A DNA stretch of 5,822 nt. Origin: Pseudomonadota bacterium. GTDB lineage: Bacteria; Pseudomonadota; Gammaproteobacteria; Burkholderiales; Burkholderiaceae_D. Shown one piece after another: positions 1 to 5,822 of the stretch (position 1 is its first letter; the number at the start of each line of letters is the position of its first letter). The stretch lies in assembly GCA_023435945.1 (NCBI GenBank), contig JAEZLB010000134.1, positions 1-5,822 of the forward strand, in the 5' to 3' direction. The position numbers and the translations under genes are program-made. Under the pieces are notes generated by a model that worked only from the letters and a program-made list of their open reading frames with translations, was not told the DNA's origin and made no database searches.

Positions 1-87
1 GCTCAGAAGAAAGCGGAACAAGCCGCCGCGAGCGCGGTTTCTCCCATTGTCGTGGACGAGCTGGACCCGGGCCAGCATGGTTTCTGA
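1..87 (+). CDS. C-terminal fragment of an unidentified protein
   Basis: The first reading frame is open from the window edge to TGA at 85-87 and gives the last 28 residues of a protein whose start lies upstream. The fragment begins with a Lys/Gln/Ala-rich stretch that is probably helical. It then has a hydrophobic patch (SPIVVDEL) and a short tail ending DPGQHGF. No catalytic motif is visible and I do not recognise the family. The stop lies 3 nt before the ldcA start, so the two genes are probably co-transcribed and may be translationally coupled. The reading as coding rests on the open frame and this tight junction only. Confidence 0.55.
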   Translation, partial: AQKKAEQAAASAVSPIVVDELDPGQHGF

Positions 88-90
88 GCC

Positions 91-996
91 ATGACTTACG
101 CGCCTGGCATTGCGATGGTTTCCCCCAGCGGTTATGCGCCGGAGCAGGCTATGGTGCAGCGTGCGATTGACCGGTTGCAGACACGTGGATGTCGTGTGAA
201 GTGCCTGTACGATCCCGCTGAAATATGCCAGCGCTTCGGCGCCAGCGATGAAAGGCGGGCAGAGCAGTTGCATGCTGCCGCACGTGATCCGGAAGTGGAG
301 ATTGTGCTGGCGCTGCGCGGCGGTTATGGCATGAGCCGGCTACTGCCTTTGCTCGACATTCCCATGCTGGCGCGTAGTGGCAAATGCTTCGTCGGGCACA
401 GCGATTTCACTGCGCTGCAGATGGCTTTGCTGGCACATGGTGCGACCAGTTATGCTGGTCCCATGGTGTGCAGTGATTTTGGCAGTGAAGTGGTGAGCGA
501 CTTTACGATGCAGCATTTCTGGAATTGCCTGTCGCGTACAGCGTATGAAGTTGGCGTGGAGGTGCAGGGCAATCCGCCATTGTCCGTCACCGGCCCACTG
601 TGGGGCGGCAACTTGTCCATGTTGTGTCATTTACTGGGTACCCCGTATTTCCCGCAGGTAGAGCAGGGTATCCTGTTCGTGGAAGACATCAACGAACATC
701 CTTATCGCGTGGAGCGTTTGTTGCTGCAATTGCAGTATGCCGGCGTGCTGGACAAACAGCAGGTGCTGATACTGGGCGATTTCTCAGGCTATCGCCTGAC
801 GCCTTATGACAATGGCTATGACTTTGATGTGATGGTGGCCTACCTGCGTGAACGTTTAAGTATCCCTGTGATAACGGGTTTGCCTTTCGGGCATATACGT
901 GACAAGGTAACCCTGCCAGTCGGCGCGCAGGCCAGGCTCTCGAGTTCGTCTGCACAACTGCTCTTGTCCATGGCCGCCGCTCGCAGGCTTGCTTAA
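91..996 (+). CDS. ldcA: Murein tetrapeptide LD-carboxypeptidase (peptidase S66)
   Basis: This cytoplasmic serine peptidase removes the terminal D-Ala from murein tetrapeptides, giving tripeptides that can be reused in peptidoglycan recycling. At 301 aa it is close to the E. coli enzyme (about 304 aa) and can be aligned to it by eye along its length. The N-terminal domain carries SPSGY (11-15), LRGGYG (75-80) and the nucleophile motif GHSDFTAL with Ser104. The C-terminal domain carries LWGGNL (170-175), VEDINEHPYRVER with Glu198, and GLPFGH with His268. Ser104, Glu198 and His268 form the S66 catalytic triad. There is no signal peptide, as expected for a cytoplasmic enzyme. The ATG at 91 begins just before the conserved first strand; no convincing Shine-Dalgarno precedes it, so coupling to the gene ending at 87 is likely. 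The family assignment is secure; the specificity is inferred from the resemblance. Confidence 0.95.
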   Translation: MTYAPGIAMVSPSGYAPEQAMVQRAIDRLQTRGCRVKCLYDPAEICQRFGASDERRAEQLHAAARDPEVEIVLALRGGYGMSRLLPLLDIPMLARSGKCFVGHSDFTALQMALLAHGATSYAGPMVCSDFGSEVVSDFTMQHFWNCLSRTAYEVGVEVQGNPPLSVTGPLWGGNLSMLCHLLGTPYFPQVEQGILFVEDINEHPYRVERLLLQLQYAGVLDKQQVLILGDFSGYRLTPYDNGYDFDVMVAYLRERLSIPVITGLPFGHIRDKVTLPVGAQARLSSSSAQLLLSMAAARRLA

Positions 997-1063
997 AATC
1001 TGCTGCCGATCCACTTGCAGTATCTTCAATTACGCCGCCCGCCTCTGTGGCAATTCTTCTCAG

Positions 1064-1072
1064 TGATAGAAT
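1064..1072 (+). promoter_or_regulatory. Extended -10 promoter for ybiT
   Basis: TGA-TAGAAT fits an extended -10 element (TGn plus TAGAAT, 5 of 6 matches to TATAAT). No good -35 box sits 16-18 nt upstream, which is tolerated with an extended -10. Transcription would begin near 1079, leaving a leader of about 30 nt before the GTG at 1109. The rest of the 112-nt gap after ldcA (997-1108) shows no convincing terminator or other element, so read-through from ldcA is also possible. Confidence 0.45.
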
Positions 1073-1097
1073 GACGGCTTTTCCAGCTTACTGATTC

Positions 1098-1102
1098 AAG
1101 GG
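1098..1102 (+). promoter_or_regulatory. Ribosome binding site supporting the GTG start of ybiT
   Basis: AAGGG lies 6 nt before GTG at 1109-1111. It supports the GTG start, which also gives the N-terminus expected for YbiT ([11 protein letters not shown], matching the E. coli pattern VSSNVTMQFG). Confidence 0.6.
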
Positions 1103-1108
1103 TTTTAC

Positions 1109-2707
1109 GTGCTTTCCACCGCAAACATCACCATGCAGTTCGGCCCCAAGCCGCTGTTTGAAAACATTTCCGTCAAGTTTGGCGAAGGCAATCGTTATGG
1201 CCTGATCGGCGCGAACGGCTGCGGTAAGTCCACCTTCATGAAAATTCTGGGCGGCGATCTCGATCCGACTTCCGGTAACGTCATGCTCGACCAGAACGAG
1301 CGCCTGGGTAAGTTGCGCCAGGACCAATTCGCGTTTGAAGACATGCGCGTGCTGGACGTGGTGATGATGGGGCACACGGAAATGTGGGCGGCGATGACGG
1401 AGCGCGATGCGATCTACGCAAATCCGGATGCGACCGACGAAGACTACATGAAGGCGGCGGACCTGGAAGCGAAGTTTGCCGAGTATGATGGTTATACCGC
1501 CGAGGCGCGCGCGGGTGAGTTGCTGCTGGGTGTGGGCATCGCGATTGAAGACCATCAGGGTCCGATGCGCAATATCGCGCCGGGCTGGAAGCTGCGCGTA
1601 TTGCTGGCACAGGCCCTTTTCTCCAATCCAGATATCCTGCTGCTGGACGAACCGACCAATAACCTGGATATCAATACCATCCGCTGGCTGGAGAATGTGC
1701 TGAATCAGCGCGATTCCACCATGATCATCATTTCGCATGATCGCCACTTCCTGAATCAGGTGTGTACGCACATGGCGGACATGGATTACCAGACGCTGAA
1801 AATCTATCCCGGCAATTACGACGATTACATGCTGGCCTCGTCGCAAGCGCGAGCGCAGCAGCTTGCGGCCAATGCCAAGGCCAACGAAAAAGTCGCGGAA
1901 CTGCAGGACTTCGTGCGCCGTTTCTCGGCCAACAAATCCAAGGCACGCCAGGCAACGTCGCGCGCCAAACAGATCGAGAAGATCAAGATGGAGGATATCA
2001 AGCCCTCCAGCCGTCAGCATCCGTTCATCCGCTTCGAACCGGAGAAGAAGCTGCACCGTCTCGCGGTCGAGGCAACTGGCATTTCCAAATCCTATGACCG
2101 TCCTATCTTCAGTAACTTCAACATCATGGTGGAGGCCGGTGAAAAGATCGCCATCATCGGTGCCAACGGAGCCGGTAAAACCACGCTGTTGCGTTGCCTG
2201 GGCGGTGAATTGTGCGGTTTGCAGCCGGATAGCGGCAGCGTGAAATGGGCTGAGAATGCAAACATCGGCTACATGGCGCAGGACCCCAGCGAAGAGTTTG
2301 CGGCTGACAAGAATCTGACCGACTGGATGGGACAATGGACCCAGGAAGGCGATGACGACCAGGCTGTACGCTCCATACTTGGCCGCTTGCTGTTCTCCGG
2401 CGATGATGTGAAGAAGTCGGTGAAAGTGCTGTCAGGCGGCGAGAAGGGCCGCATGTTGTACGGCAAGCTGATGCTGGGCCGTCATAACGTGTTGCTGATG
2501 GATGAGCCGACTAACCACATGGACATGGAATCCATCGAGGCTTTGAACATCGCGCTGGAAAAATATACCGGCACGCTGATCTTCGTGTCGCATGACCGTG
2601 AGTTCGTGTCCTCGCTGGCGACCCGCATCCTGGAAATCCGTGAAGACGGCATTATCGACTTCCAGGGCAATTACGAAGACTACCTGGCCAGCCAAGGCAT
2701 CGAATAA
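1109..2707 (+). CDS. ybiT: ABC-F family ribosome-associated ATPase YbiT
   Basis: This soluble ABC-F protein has two nucleotide-binding domains and no membrane segment. ABC-F proteins bind the ribosomal E site and influence elongation on difficult sequences; the exact role of YbiT is less settled than that of EttA. At 532 aa it matches E. coli YbiT (530 aa) closely by eye. NBD1 has Walker A GANGCGKS (34-41), Walker B ILLLDE with Glu181, and switch His210. Its signature position reads APGWK (157-161) instead of LSGG, as it does in E. coli YbiT. The basic helical linker (about 240-305, with [19 protein letters not shown]) is the tRNA-interaction linker of the family. NBD2 has Walker A GANGAGKT (351-358), LSGGE (441-445), Walker B VLLMDE with Glu466, and switch His495. 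The start is GTG with AAGGG 6 nt upstream. The gene is probably transcribed from its own promoter and ends 14 nt from a convergent gene. Confidence 0.96.
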   Translation: MLSTANITMQFGPKPLFENISVKFGEGNRYGLIGANGCGKSTFMKILGGDLDPTSGNVMLDQNERLGKLRQDQFAFEDMRVLDVVMMGHTEMWAAMTERDAIYANPDATDEDYMKAADLEAKFAEYDGYTAEARAGELLLGVGIAIEDHQGPMRNIAPGWKLRVLLAQALFSNPDILLLDEPTNNLDINTIRWLENVLNQRDSTMIIISHDRHFLNQVCTHMADMDYQTLKIYPGNYDDYMLASSQARAQQLAANAKANEKVAELQDFVRRFSANKSKARQATSRAKQIEKIKMEDIKPSSRQHPFIRFEPEKKLHRLAVEATGISKSYDRPIFSNFNIMVEAGEKIAIIGANGAGKTTLLRCLGGELCGLQPDSGSVKWAENANIGYMAQDPSEEFAADKNLTDWMGQWTQEGDDDQAVRSILGRLLFSGDDVKKSVKVLSGGEKGRMLYGKLMLGRHNVLLMDEPTNHMDMESIEALNIALEKYTGTLIFVSHDREFVSSLATRILEIREDGIIDFQGNYEDYLASQGIE

Positions 2708-2725
2708 CTGAGAGGGCAGCCTCAG
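2708..2725 (-). terminator. Weak hairpin between convergent genes
   Basis: CTGAG (2708-2712) and CTCAG (2721-2725) are inverted repeats. The stem can extend by one pair if A2713 is bulged. The element fills the 14-nt gap between the ybiT stop and the - strand gene and includes the latter's stop codon. Read on the - strand, the stem is followed by TTATT; on the + strand no T-run follows. It is a marginal intrinsic terminator at best. Confidence 0.25.
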
Positions 2726-3402
2726 GTGGCGCAGGCAAACAGGAGCAGATCGAGTTCTTCGTTCCGCCTGGCCGCAGCTGCCTTGCCCTGTGTCGAAGCA
2801 AGCGTCCTCAGGTAAGCCGGACGCAGCTCCGCCAGGGATCGGGTATTGCGTGCACTGCCCAGGGAGCGCAGGAAGGGGGCCGCAGTGGCGGGGGGGAGAT
2901 CGCGCAAGCCATCCAGATAACAAGCCTTGATGGCATCGAACAGCGTCGGGTATTCGTCCGGCAAAGCCTTGGGCGAATGGCGCTTCCAATGATCGTCTTC
3001 CATGGTCATGGCGCCACCTTCATGCAGCATCTCTCGCGGAAGCGGCATCTCCGGCGGGAAGATGGTGTCCATGATCAGCGAGCTATCACTATCCATGGAT
3101 TTTTCCCCGGCAGATTTTTTCGCGCCATTTCTGTTGCGACTGCCTGACGAACGGGTCCGCTGCGGACCGGGCCTGGAGACGGAGGGCGCTTCAGATACGG
3201 GGGCGATGAATCCCTTGCTTTCCAGTTCCTGCAGCATGGCCTCGCTCACACCCAGTCCGGGATAGATGGTGAGCAGTTCAGACCCGCTGCGCTTGCCATC
3301 GATGAGTAGCAACACACTACGAAGACGCAGGGACAATCCATGCTTGCGCGTGGCGATTTCCTCTCGACCCTTATCCGTTTTCTGATAGCAAGTGTGCCCC
3401 AT
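2722..3402 (-). CDS. Uncharacterised protein with N-terminal winged-helix-like module
   Basis: This 226-aa protein has no assigned function. A TTG at 3414 could add four residues, but ATG at 3402 has GGAG (3409-3412) 6 nt upstream, and that GGAG would overlap the TTG reading; ATG is preferred. Residues 6-67 form a compact module: YQKTDKGREEI, a basic stretch, the hydrophobic strand LLLIDGKRS (31-39), then helices ending ESKGFIAP. Its pattern resembles winged-helix folds and, from memory, the N-terminal modules of several uncharacterised betaproteobacterial proteins. Residues 70-105 are a Ser/Arg/Pro/Gly-rich, basic and probably disordered linker. Residues 106-145 are acidic and Met/Pro-rich. 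Residues 150-222 are mostly helical. No signal peptide, membrane segment or catalytic motif is visible. It is convergent with ybiT and divergent from nadA. A regulatory or signalling role is only a guess. Confidence 0.8.
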   Translation of the reverse strand: MGHTCYQKTDKGREEIATRKHGLSLRLRSVLLLIDGKRSGSELLTIYPGLGVSEAMLQELESKGFIAPVSEAPSVSRPGPQRTRSSGSRNRNGAKKSAGEKSMDSDSSLIMDTIFPPEMPLPREMLHEGGAMTMEDDHWKRHSPKALPDEYPTLFDAIKACYLDGLRDLPPATAAPFLRSLGSARNTRSLAELRPAYLRTLASTQGKAAAARRNEELDLLLFACAT

Positions 3403-3408
3403 GATCTG

Positions 3409-3412
3409 CTCC
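3409..3412 (-). promoter_or_regulatory. Ribosome binding site deciding the 3402 start
   Basis: On the - strand, GGAG is followed by six bases (CAGATC) and then ATG at 3402-3400. This is near-ideal spacing and argues against the TTG at 3414-3412, whose last G is part of the same GGAG. Confidence 0.6.
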
Positions 3413-3424
3413 AAGCTTTAATAC

Positions 3425-3453
3425 TCGATATGCTATGCAACGCCTCGTGCCAA
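3425..3453 (-). promoter_or_regulatory. Candidate promoter for the 226-aa protein gene
   Basis: On the - strand, TTGGCA (3453-3448, 5 of 6 matches to the -35 consensus) is separated by 17 nt from TATCGA (3430-3425, 3 of 6 matches to the -10). Transcription would start near 3418, about 15 nt before the ATG. The spacing is good but the -10 is poor, so this is a candidate only. Confidence 0.3.
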
Positions 3454-3573
3454 ACAAGGTAAACTGGCGGCAATTTCATCGTTCACCCGGCAACTTTGTC
3501 TCAGCGCATCGACGAAAATATTGCACCTGAGCATCAGGGATTATGGATTTTGCTTTATGAAGGGCAAGGGGTT

Positions 3574-3586
3574 TAACAATTTGTTA
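3574..3586. repeat. Perfect palindrome TAACAA-T-TTGTTA upstream of nadA
   Basis: Two 6-nt arms are exact inverted repeats around one central base. The element sits in the AT-rich part of the 291-nt divergent gap (3403-3693), 27 nt before the candidate nadA -35 box. With a single-base centre it cannot form an RNA hairpin, so if functional it would be a site for a dimeric DNA-binding protein. I do not recognise it as a known NAD-regulator operator. Besides this and the promoter candidates, the gap holds no convincing gene or RNA. Confidence 0.3.
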
Positions 3587-3613
3587 TATATCGGGATTTT
3601 TAAGAAAAGCGCA

Positions 3614-3643
3614 TTGAAGAAAGTGCTGCCTGACCTATCTAAT
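3614..3643 (+). promoter_or_regulatory. Candidate sigma-70 promoter of nadA-nadC
   Basis: TTGAAG (3614-3619, 4 of 6 matches to -35) and TCTAAT (3638-3643, 5 of 6 matches to -10) are separated by 18 nt. Transcription would start near 3650, giving a leader of about 44 nt before the nadA ATG. Such a leader is short for a riboswitch, so control would more likely act on initiation. Confidence 0.45.
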
Positions 3644-3693
3644 ATCCAGCATTCCTCCACCAGGGGCTTGCTTTAATTGACAGAAATACCATC

Positions 3694-4833
3694 ATGCAAA
3701 CTCAAGAAATCAAGACGGTGCAGTTCGATCTGCCGCGCATGAATGCCGGCGTGACTTGCACGCAAGACGCCTGGGCGCGTGTGCCTGTAGCCCCCTCCCC
3801 GGAACAGAAGGCAGAATTGAAAGCGCGCATCAAGCGCCTGCTGAAGGAGCAGGAGGCAGTGCTGGTTTCACACTATTACGTCGATGCGGATTTGCAGGAT
3901 CTGGCCGAGGAAACCGGCGGCTGTGTATCCGACTCACTGGAAATGGCCCGCTTCGGCCGCGATCATCCTGCCAAGACGCTGATTGTGGCAGGCGTTCGTT
4001 TCATGGGCGAGACGGCAAAAATCCTGAGTCCGGACAAGCGCATCCTGATGCCGGACCTGGATGCGACCTGTTCACTGGATCTGGGCTGTCCGGTCGATGA
4101 ATTCTCGGCTTTCTGCGATGCCCATCCCGACCGCACGGTGGTGGTGTACGCCAATACCAGCGCAGCCGTGAAGGCGCGCGCCGACTGGATGGTTACTTCT
4201 TCGATAGGCCTGGATATCGTGGCGCATCTGCATGCGCAGGGCGAGAAAATCATCTGGGCACCGGACCGTCACCTGGGCAGCTATATCCAGAAGCAAACCG
4301 GTGCCGACATGTTGCTGTGGCAGGGTTCGTGCATCGTGCACGACGAATTCAAAGGGCTTGAGCTGGAATTGCTGCGCAAGGAACATCCGAAGGCCAAGGT
4401 GCTGGTACATCCGGAATCGCCGGCATCGGTGGTGGAACAGGCCGATGTGGTCGGTTCGACTTCGCAACTGATCGCGGCGGCGCAGAATCTGGATGCAACC
4501 GAATTCATCGTTGCTACCGACAACGGCATCCTGCACAAGATGCGCATGGCAGCGCCCGGCAAGATATTCATCGATGCGCCGACAGCTGGCAACAGCGCCA
4601 CCTGCAAGAGCTGCGCGCATTGTCCGTGGATGGCAATGAACAGCCTGCAGAACCTGGCGGAAGTATTGGAGTCGGGGCGTAACGAGGTTCACGTCGATCC
4701 GGAAATCGGTCGCAAGGCTTACACCTGCATAGACCGCATGCTGACTTTCGCCGCGCAGCGCAAGGCCAATGTGCGTCCTACTTCAGACCTGGCGAAGGAA
4801 CAAAAACTTTTTTCCGGCATCGGTCCTGCATGA
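3694..4833 (+). CDS. nadA: Quinolinate synthase NadA
   Basis: This cytoplasmic [4Fe-4S] enzyme condenses iminoaspartate (from NadB) with dihydroxyacetone phosphate to quinolinate, the second step of de novo NAD synthesis. Three homologous segments carry the expected cluster cysteines: Cys126 in [13 protein letters not shown], Cys213 in [10 protein letters not shown], and Cys310 in CKSCAHCPW (304-312). These correspond to Cys113, Cys200 and Cys297 of the E. coli enzyme with a constant offset of 13. Other family motifs present are SHYYVD (59-64), [10 protein letters not shown] (77-86), [12 protein letters not shown] (150-161), APDRHLG (189-195), HPES (239-242) and GSTSQL (254-259). At 379 aa it is longer than E. 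coli NadA (347 aa), with about 13 extra N-terminal residues and a longer C-terminus, as I recall for betaproteobacterial forms. No good Shine-Dalgarno precedes the ATG; the next in-frame Met (residue 16) has none either. nadC follows with a 4-nt overlap. Confidence 0.97.
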   Translation: MQTQEIKTVQFDLPRMNAGVTCTQDAWARVPVAPSPEQKAELKARIKRLLKEQEAVLVSHYYVDADLQDLAEETGGCVSDSLEMARFGRDHPAKTLIVAGVRFMGETAKILSPDKRILMPDLDATCSLDLGCPVDEFSAFCDAHPDRTVVVYANTSAAVKARADWMVTSSIGLDIVAHLHAQGEKIIWAPDRHLGSYIQKQTGADMLLWQGSCIVHDEFKGLELELLRKEHPKAKVLVHPESPASVVEQADVVGSTSQLIAAAQNLDATEFIVATDNGILHKMRMAAPGKIFIDAPTAGNSATCKSCAHCPWMAMNSLQNLAEVLESGRNEVHVDPEIGRKAYTCIDRMLTFAAQRKANVRPTSDLAKEQKLFSGIGPA

Positions 4834-5696
4834 GTACGCTGATCAATCCTTTTGCCCCGTTCGATACTGATCTGGTATCGGCTTTCGAAGCCAATACACG
4901 CACAGCGCTGGAGGAAGACGTAGGAGCCGGCGATCTGACAGGCAAGCTGGTGCCGGAAGGCCAGTGGAGCCTGGCGCGGGTGATCGTGCGCGAGGAAGCG
5001 GTGCTGTGCGGTGCGCCGTGGTTCGAAGGAGTGATGAGGCAGGTGGATGCGCGGCTGCGCATTACCTGGCGTTACTCCGAGGGCGCGCTGATGGCTGCCG
5101 ACACCGAGGTGTGCACGATAGAAGGGCCGGCGCGCTCATTGCTGACCGCGGAGCGCAGTGCCTTGAATTTTCTCCAGTTGCTGTCGGGCGTTGCGACGAC
5201 AACCCGTCGTTACGTGGAGGCGGTGCAGGGTACCCGCGCTGCCATACTCGATACGCGCAAGACGCTGCCTGGACTGCGGCTGGCGCAGAAATATGCGGTG
5301 CGTGTGGGAGGCGGGCAGAATCAGCGCCTGGCGCTGTATGACGGCATCCTGATCAAGGAAAACCATATCGCTGCTGCGGGTGGCATTACGGCTGCCTTGC
5401 AGGCCGCTCATGCGCTGAACGCGGCGGTAACGGTGCAGGTAGAGGTAGAGACTCTGGCCGAGCTGGAAGAGGCGCTGGCTGCCGGCGCAAAATCCATACT
5501 GCTGGATAACTTCAGCCTGGACGATATGCGGGAAGCCGTGCAGCGCAACCAGGGCAGGGCCTTGCTGGAAGCTTCGGGAGGCGTGAATCTGGACAGCGTG
5601 AAGGCCATTGCATCGACAGGCGTGGACCGTATTTCCATCGGTAGCCTGACCAAGGATGTCAGGGCTACCGATTATTCGCTGCGCATCATAGGCTAA
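4830..5696 (+). CDS. nadC: Nicotinate-nucleotide pyrophosphorylase (carboxylating), NadC
   Basis: This cytoplasmic enzyme converts quinolinate and PRPP to nicotinate mononucleotide, CO2 and pyrophosphate, immediately after NadA in the pathway. The 288-aa length is normal for a type II phosphoribosyltransferase with an N-terminal alpha/beta domain and a C-terminal barrel. Motifs run [10 protein letters not shown] (28-37), [19 protein letters not shown] with Arg109, [10 protein letters not shown] (141-150, Arg143 and Lys144), GGGQNQR (160-166), LIKENH with Lys176, VEVET with Glu205, [11 protein letters not shown] with Asp226, LEASGG (246-251) and [10 protein letters not shown] (268-277). The position after Asn in GGGxNHR is Gln165 here, where characterised family members have a His. 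The ATG overlaps the nadA stop in ATGA, and no independent Shine-Dalgarno is evident, so translation is probably coupled to nadA. A strong stem-loop lies in the last codons, and nadB faces it 11 nt downstream. Confidence 0.97.
   Translation: MSTLINPFAPFDTDLVSAFEANTRTALEEDVGAGDLTGKLVPEGQWSLARVIVREEAVLCGAPWFEGVMRQVDARLRITWRYSEGALMAADTEVCTIEGPARSLLTAERSALNFLQLLSGVATTTRRYVEAVQGTRAAILDTRKTLPGLRLAQKYAVRVGGGQNQRLALYDGILIKENHIAAAGGITAALQAAHALNAAVTVQVEVETLAELEEALAAGAKSILLDNFSLDDMREAVQRNQGRALLEASGGVNLDSVKAIASTGVDRISIGSLTKDVRATDYSLRIIG
5639..5670 (+). other. Strong stem-loop inside the 3' end of nadC
   Basis: CGGTAGCCTGAC (5639-5650) pairs with GTCAGG-CTACCG (5658-5670) in a 12-bp stem with only G5664 bulged, closing a 7-nt loop CAAGGAT. 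It lies 23 nt before the nadC stop codon. No T-run follows directly; the nearest is TTTTT at 5701-5705. It may slow transcription or protect the mRNA 3' end, or be an accident of the coding sequence. Confidence 0.4.
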
Positions 5697-5707
5697 TACG
5701 TTTTTCG

Positions 5708-5822
5708 CTATTTATAAGCCGACTGTGGAGGGCGTCTTGGCGTCAGCACGGTCGGCAGCGCTTTGGGCAGGGTTTCCGGATAGTCTTCCGTGAAATGCAG
5801 GCCCCGGCATTCGTGGCGTGAC
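5708..5822 (-). CDS. nadB: C-terminal fragment of L-aspartate oxidase NadB
   Basis: Reading from the window edge on the - strand, an open frame of 37 codons ends at TAG (5710-5708). It begins SRHECRGLHFTEDYPETLP, which matches the signature near the C-terminus of L-aspartate oxidase (RQESRGLHFTLDYPELL in E. coli NadB). NadB is a flavoprotein that oxidises L-aspartate to iminoaspartate, the substrate of NadA encoded here on the other strand. The tail after this motif is Pro/Arg-rich and ends SAYK. The usual Ser of the ESRGLH motif is Cys here. The FAD-binding and catalytic parts lie beyond the window, so integrity of the whole gene cannot be judged. It converges on nadC with an 11-nt gap. Confidence 0.88.
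   Translation of the reverse strand, partial: SRHECRGLHFTEDYPETLPKALPTVLTPRRPPQSAYK
5718..5756 (-). other. Stem-loop inside the 3' end of nadB
   Basis: GCCGACTGTG (5718-5727) pairs with CACGGTCGGC (5747-5756) over 10 positions, nine Watson-Crick and one T-G, around a 19-nt loop. On the - strand the stem is followed by TTATAAATAG, which contains the nadB stop but is not a true T-run. It could contribute to termination of nadB transcripts; it lies wholly within coding sequence. Confidence 0.35.

Noticed and set aside
997..1025. A possible ldcA terminator (CTGC and GCAG inverted repeat)
   Set aside because: The stem has only four pairs around a long loop and no T-run follows.
1088..2335. A 415-codon open frame on the - strand opposite ybiT
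   Set aside because: It lies almost wholly antisense to a clearly conserved ABC-F gene, its His/Arg/Gln/Val-rich translation shows no recognisable domain, and such long antisense frames are common opposite GC-rich coding sequence.
2432..2989. A 185-codon - strand frame across the ybiT/226-aa gene junction
   Set aside because: It overlaps two better supported genes in other frames and shows no family motif or translation signal.
3677..3682. A perfect TTGACA -35 hexamer just before the nadA start
   Set aside because: No acceptable -10 box lies 16-18 nt downstream, and transcription from it would begin inside nadA. The 3614-3643 pair is a better promoter.
3415..3693. A possible NAD-sensing riboswitch upstream of nadA
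   Set aside because: The predicted leader is only about 44 nt, and I see no set of paired elements in the gap that would form a structured aptamer. A covariance-model search would settle it.
4072..4692. A 206-codon - strand frame opposite nadA
   Set aside because: It is antisense to highly conserved nadA motifs and has no recognisable features of its own.
4802..4813. A5 and T6 homopolymer runs near the nadA 3' end as a programmed frameshift site
   Set aside because: The codon phase does not make a standard X XXY YYZ slippery heptamer, and nadC has its own ATG overlapping the nadA stop, so no frameshift is needed.

Overview
The window looks like housekeeping chromosome from a betaproteobacterium, probably of the Nitrosomonadales/Gallionellales kind. 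That placement is an inference from the style of NadA and NadC, from the small orphan gene, and from a base composition that looks moderately GC-rich by eye; it does not rest on a marker gene. Coding density is high, and I see no mobile element, tRNA, rRNA, CRISPR array or phage gene.

Layout: (a) 1-87, the last 28 codons of an unidentified + strand gene. (b) 91-996, ldcA, a cytoplasmic LD-carboxypeptidase of peptidoglycan recycling, starting 3 nt after the previous stop. (c) 997-1108, a short gap with an extended -10 promoter. (d) 1109-2707, ybiT, an ABC-F ribosome-associated ATPase with a GTG start. (e) 2722-3402 on the - strand, an uncharacterised 226-aa protein convergent with ybiT; a Shine-Dalgarno favours an internal ATG over the upstream TTG. 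(f) 3403-3693, a divergent AT-rich regulatory gap with candidate promoters in both directions and a perfect 6+1+6 palindrome. (g) 3694-4833 nadA and 4830-5696 nadC, overlapping by ATGA. (h) 5708-5822 on the - strand, the last 37 codons of nadB, convergent with nadC and running off the window.

The right half is therefore a complete de novo NAD locus. NadB oxidises L-aspartate to iminoaspartate, NadA condenses it with dihydroxyacetone phosphate to quinolinate, and NadC converts quinolinate plus PRPP to nicotinate mononucleotide. nadA and nadC form an operon, while nadB faces them tail to tail.

I did not find a new system. The points most worth a second look are two strong stem-loops inside the 3' coding ends of nadC and nadB around their 11-nt gap, the palindrome upstream of nadA, the Gln in NadC where the family usually has an active-site His, and the uncharacterised 226-aa protein.
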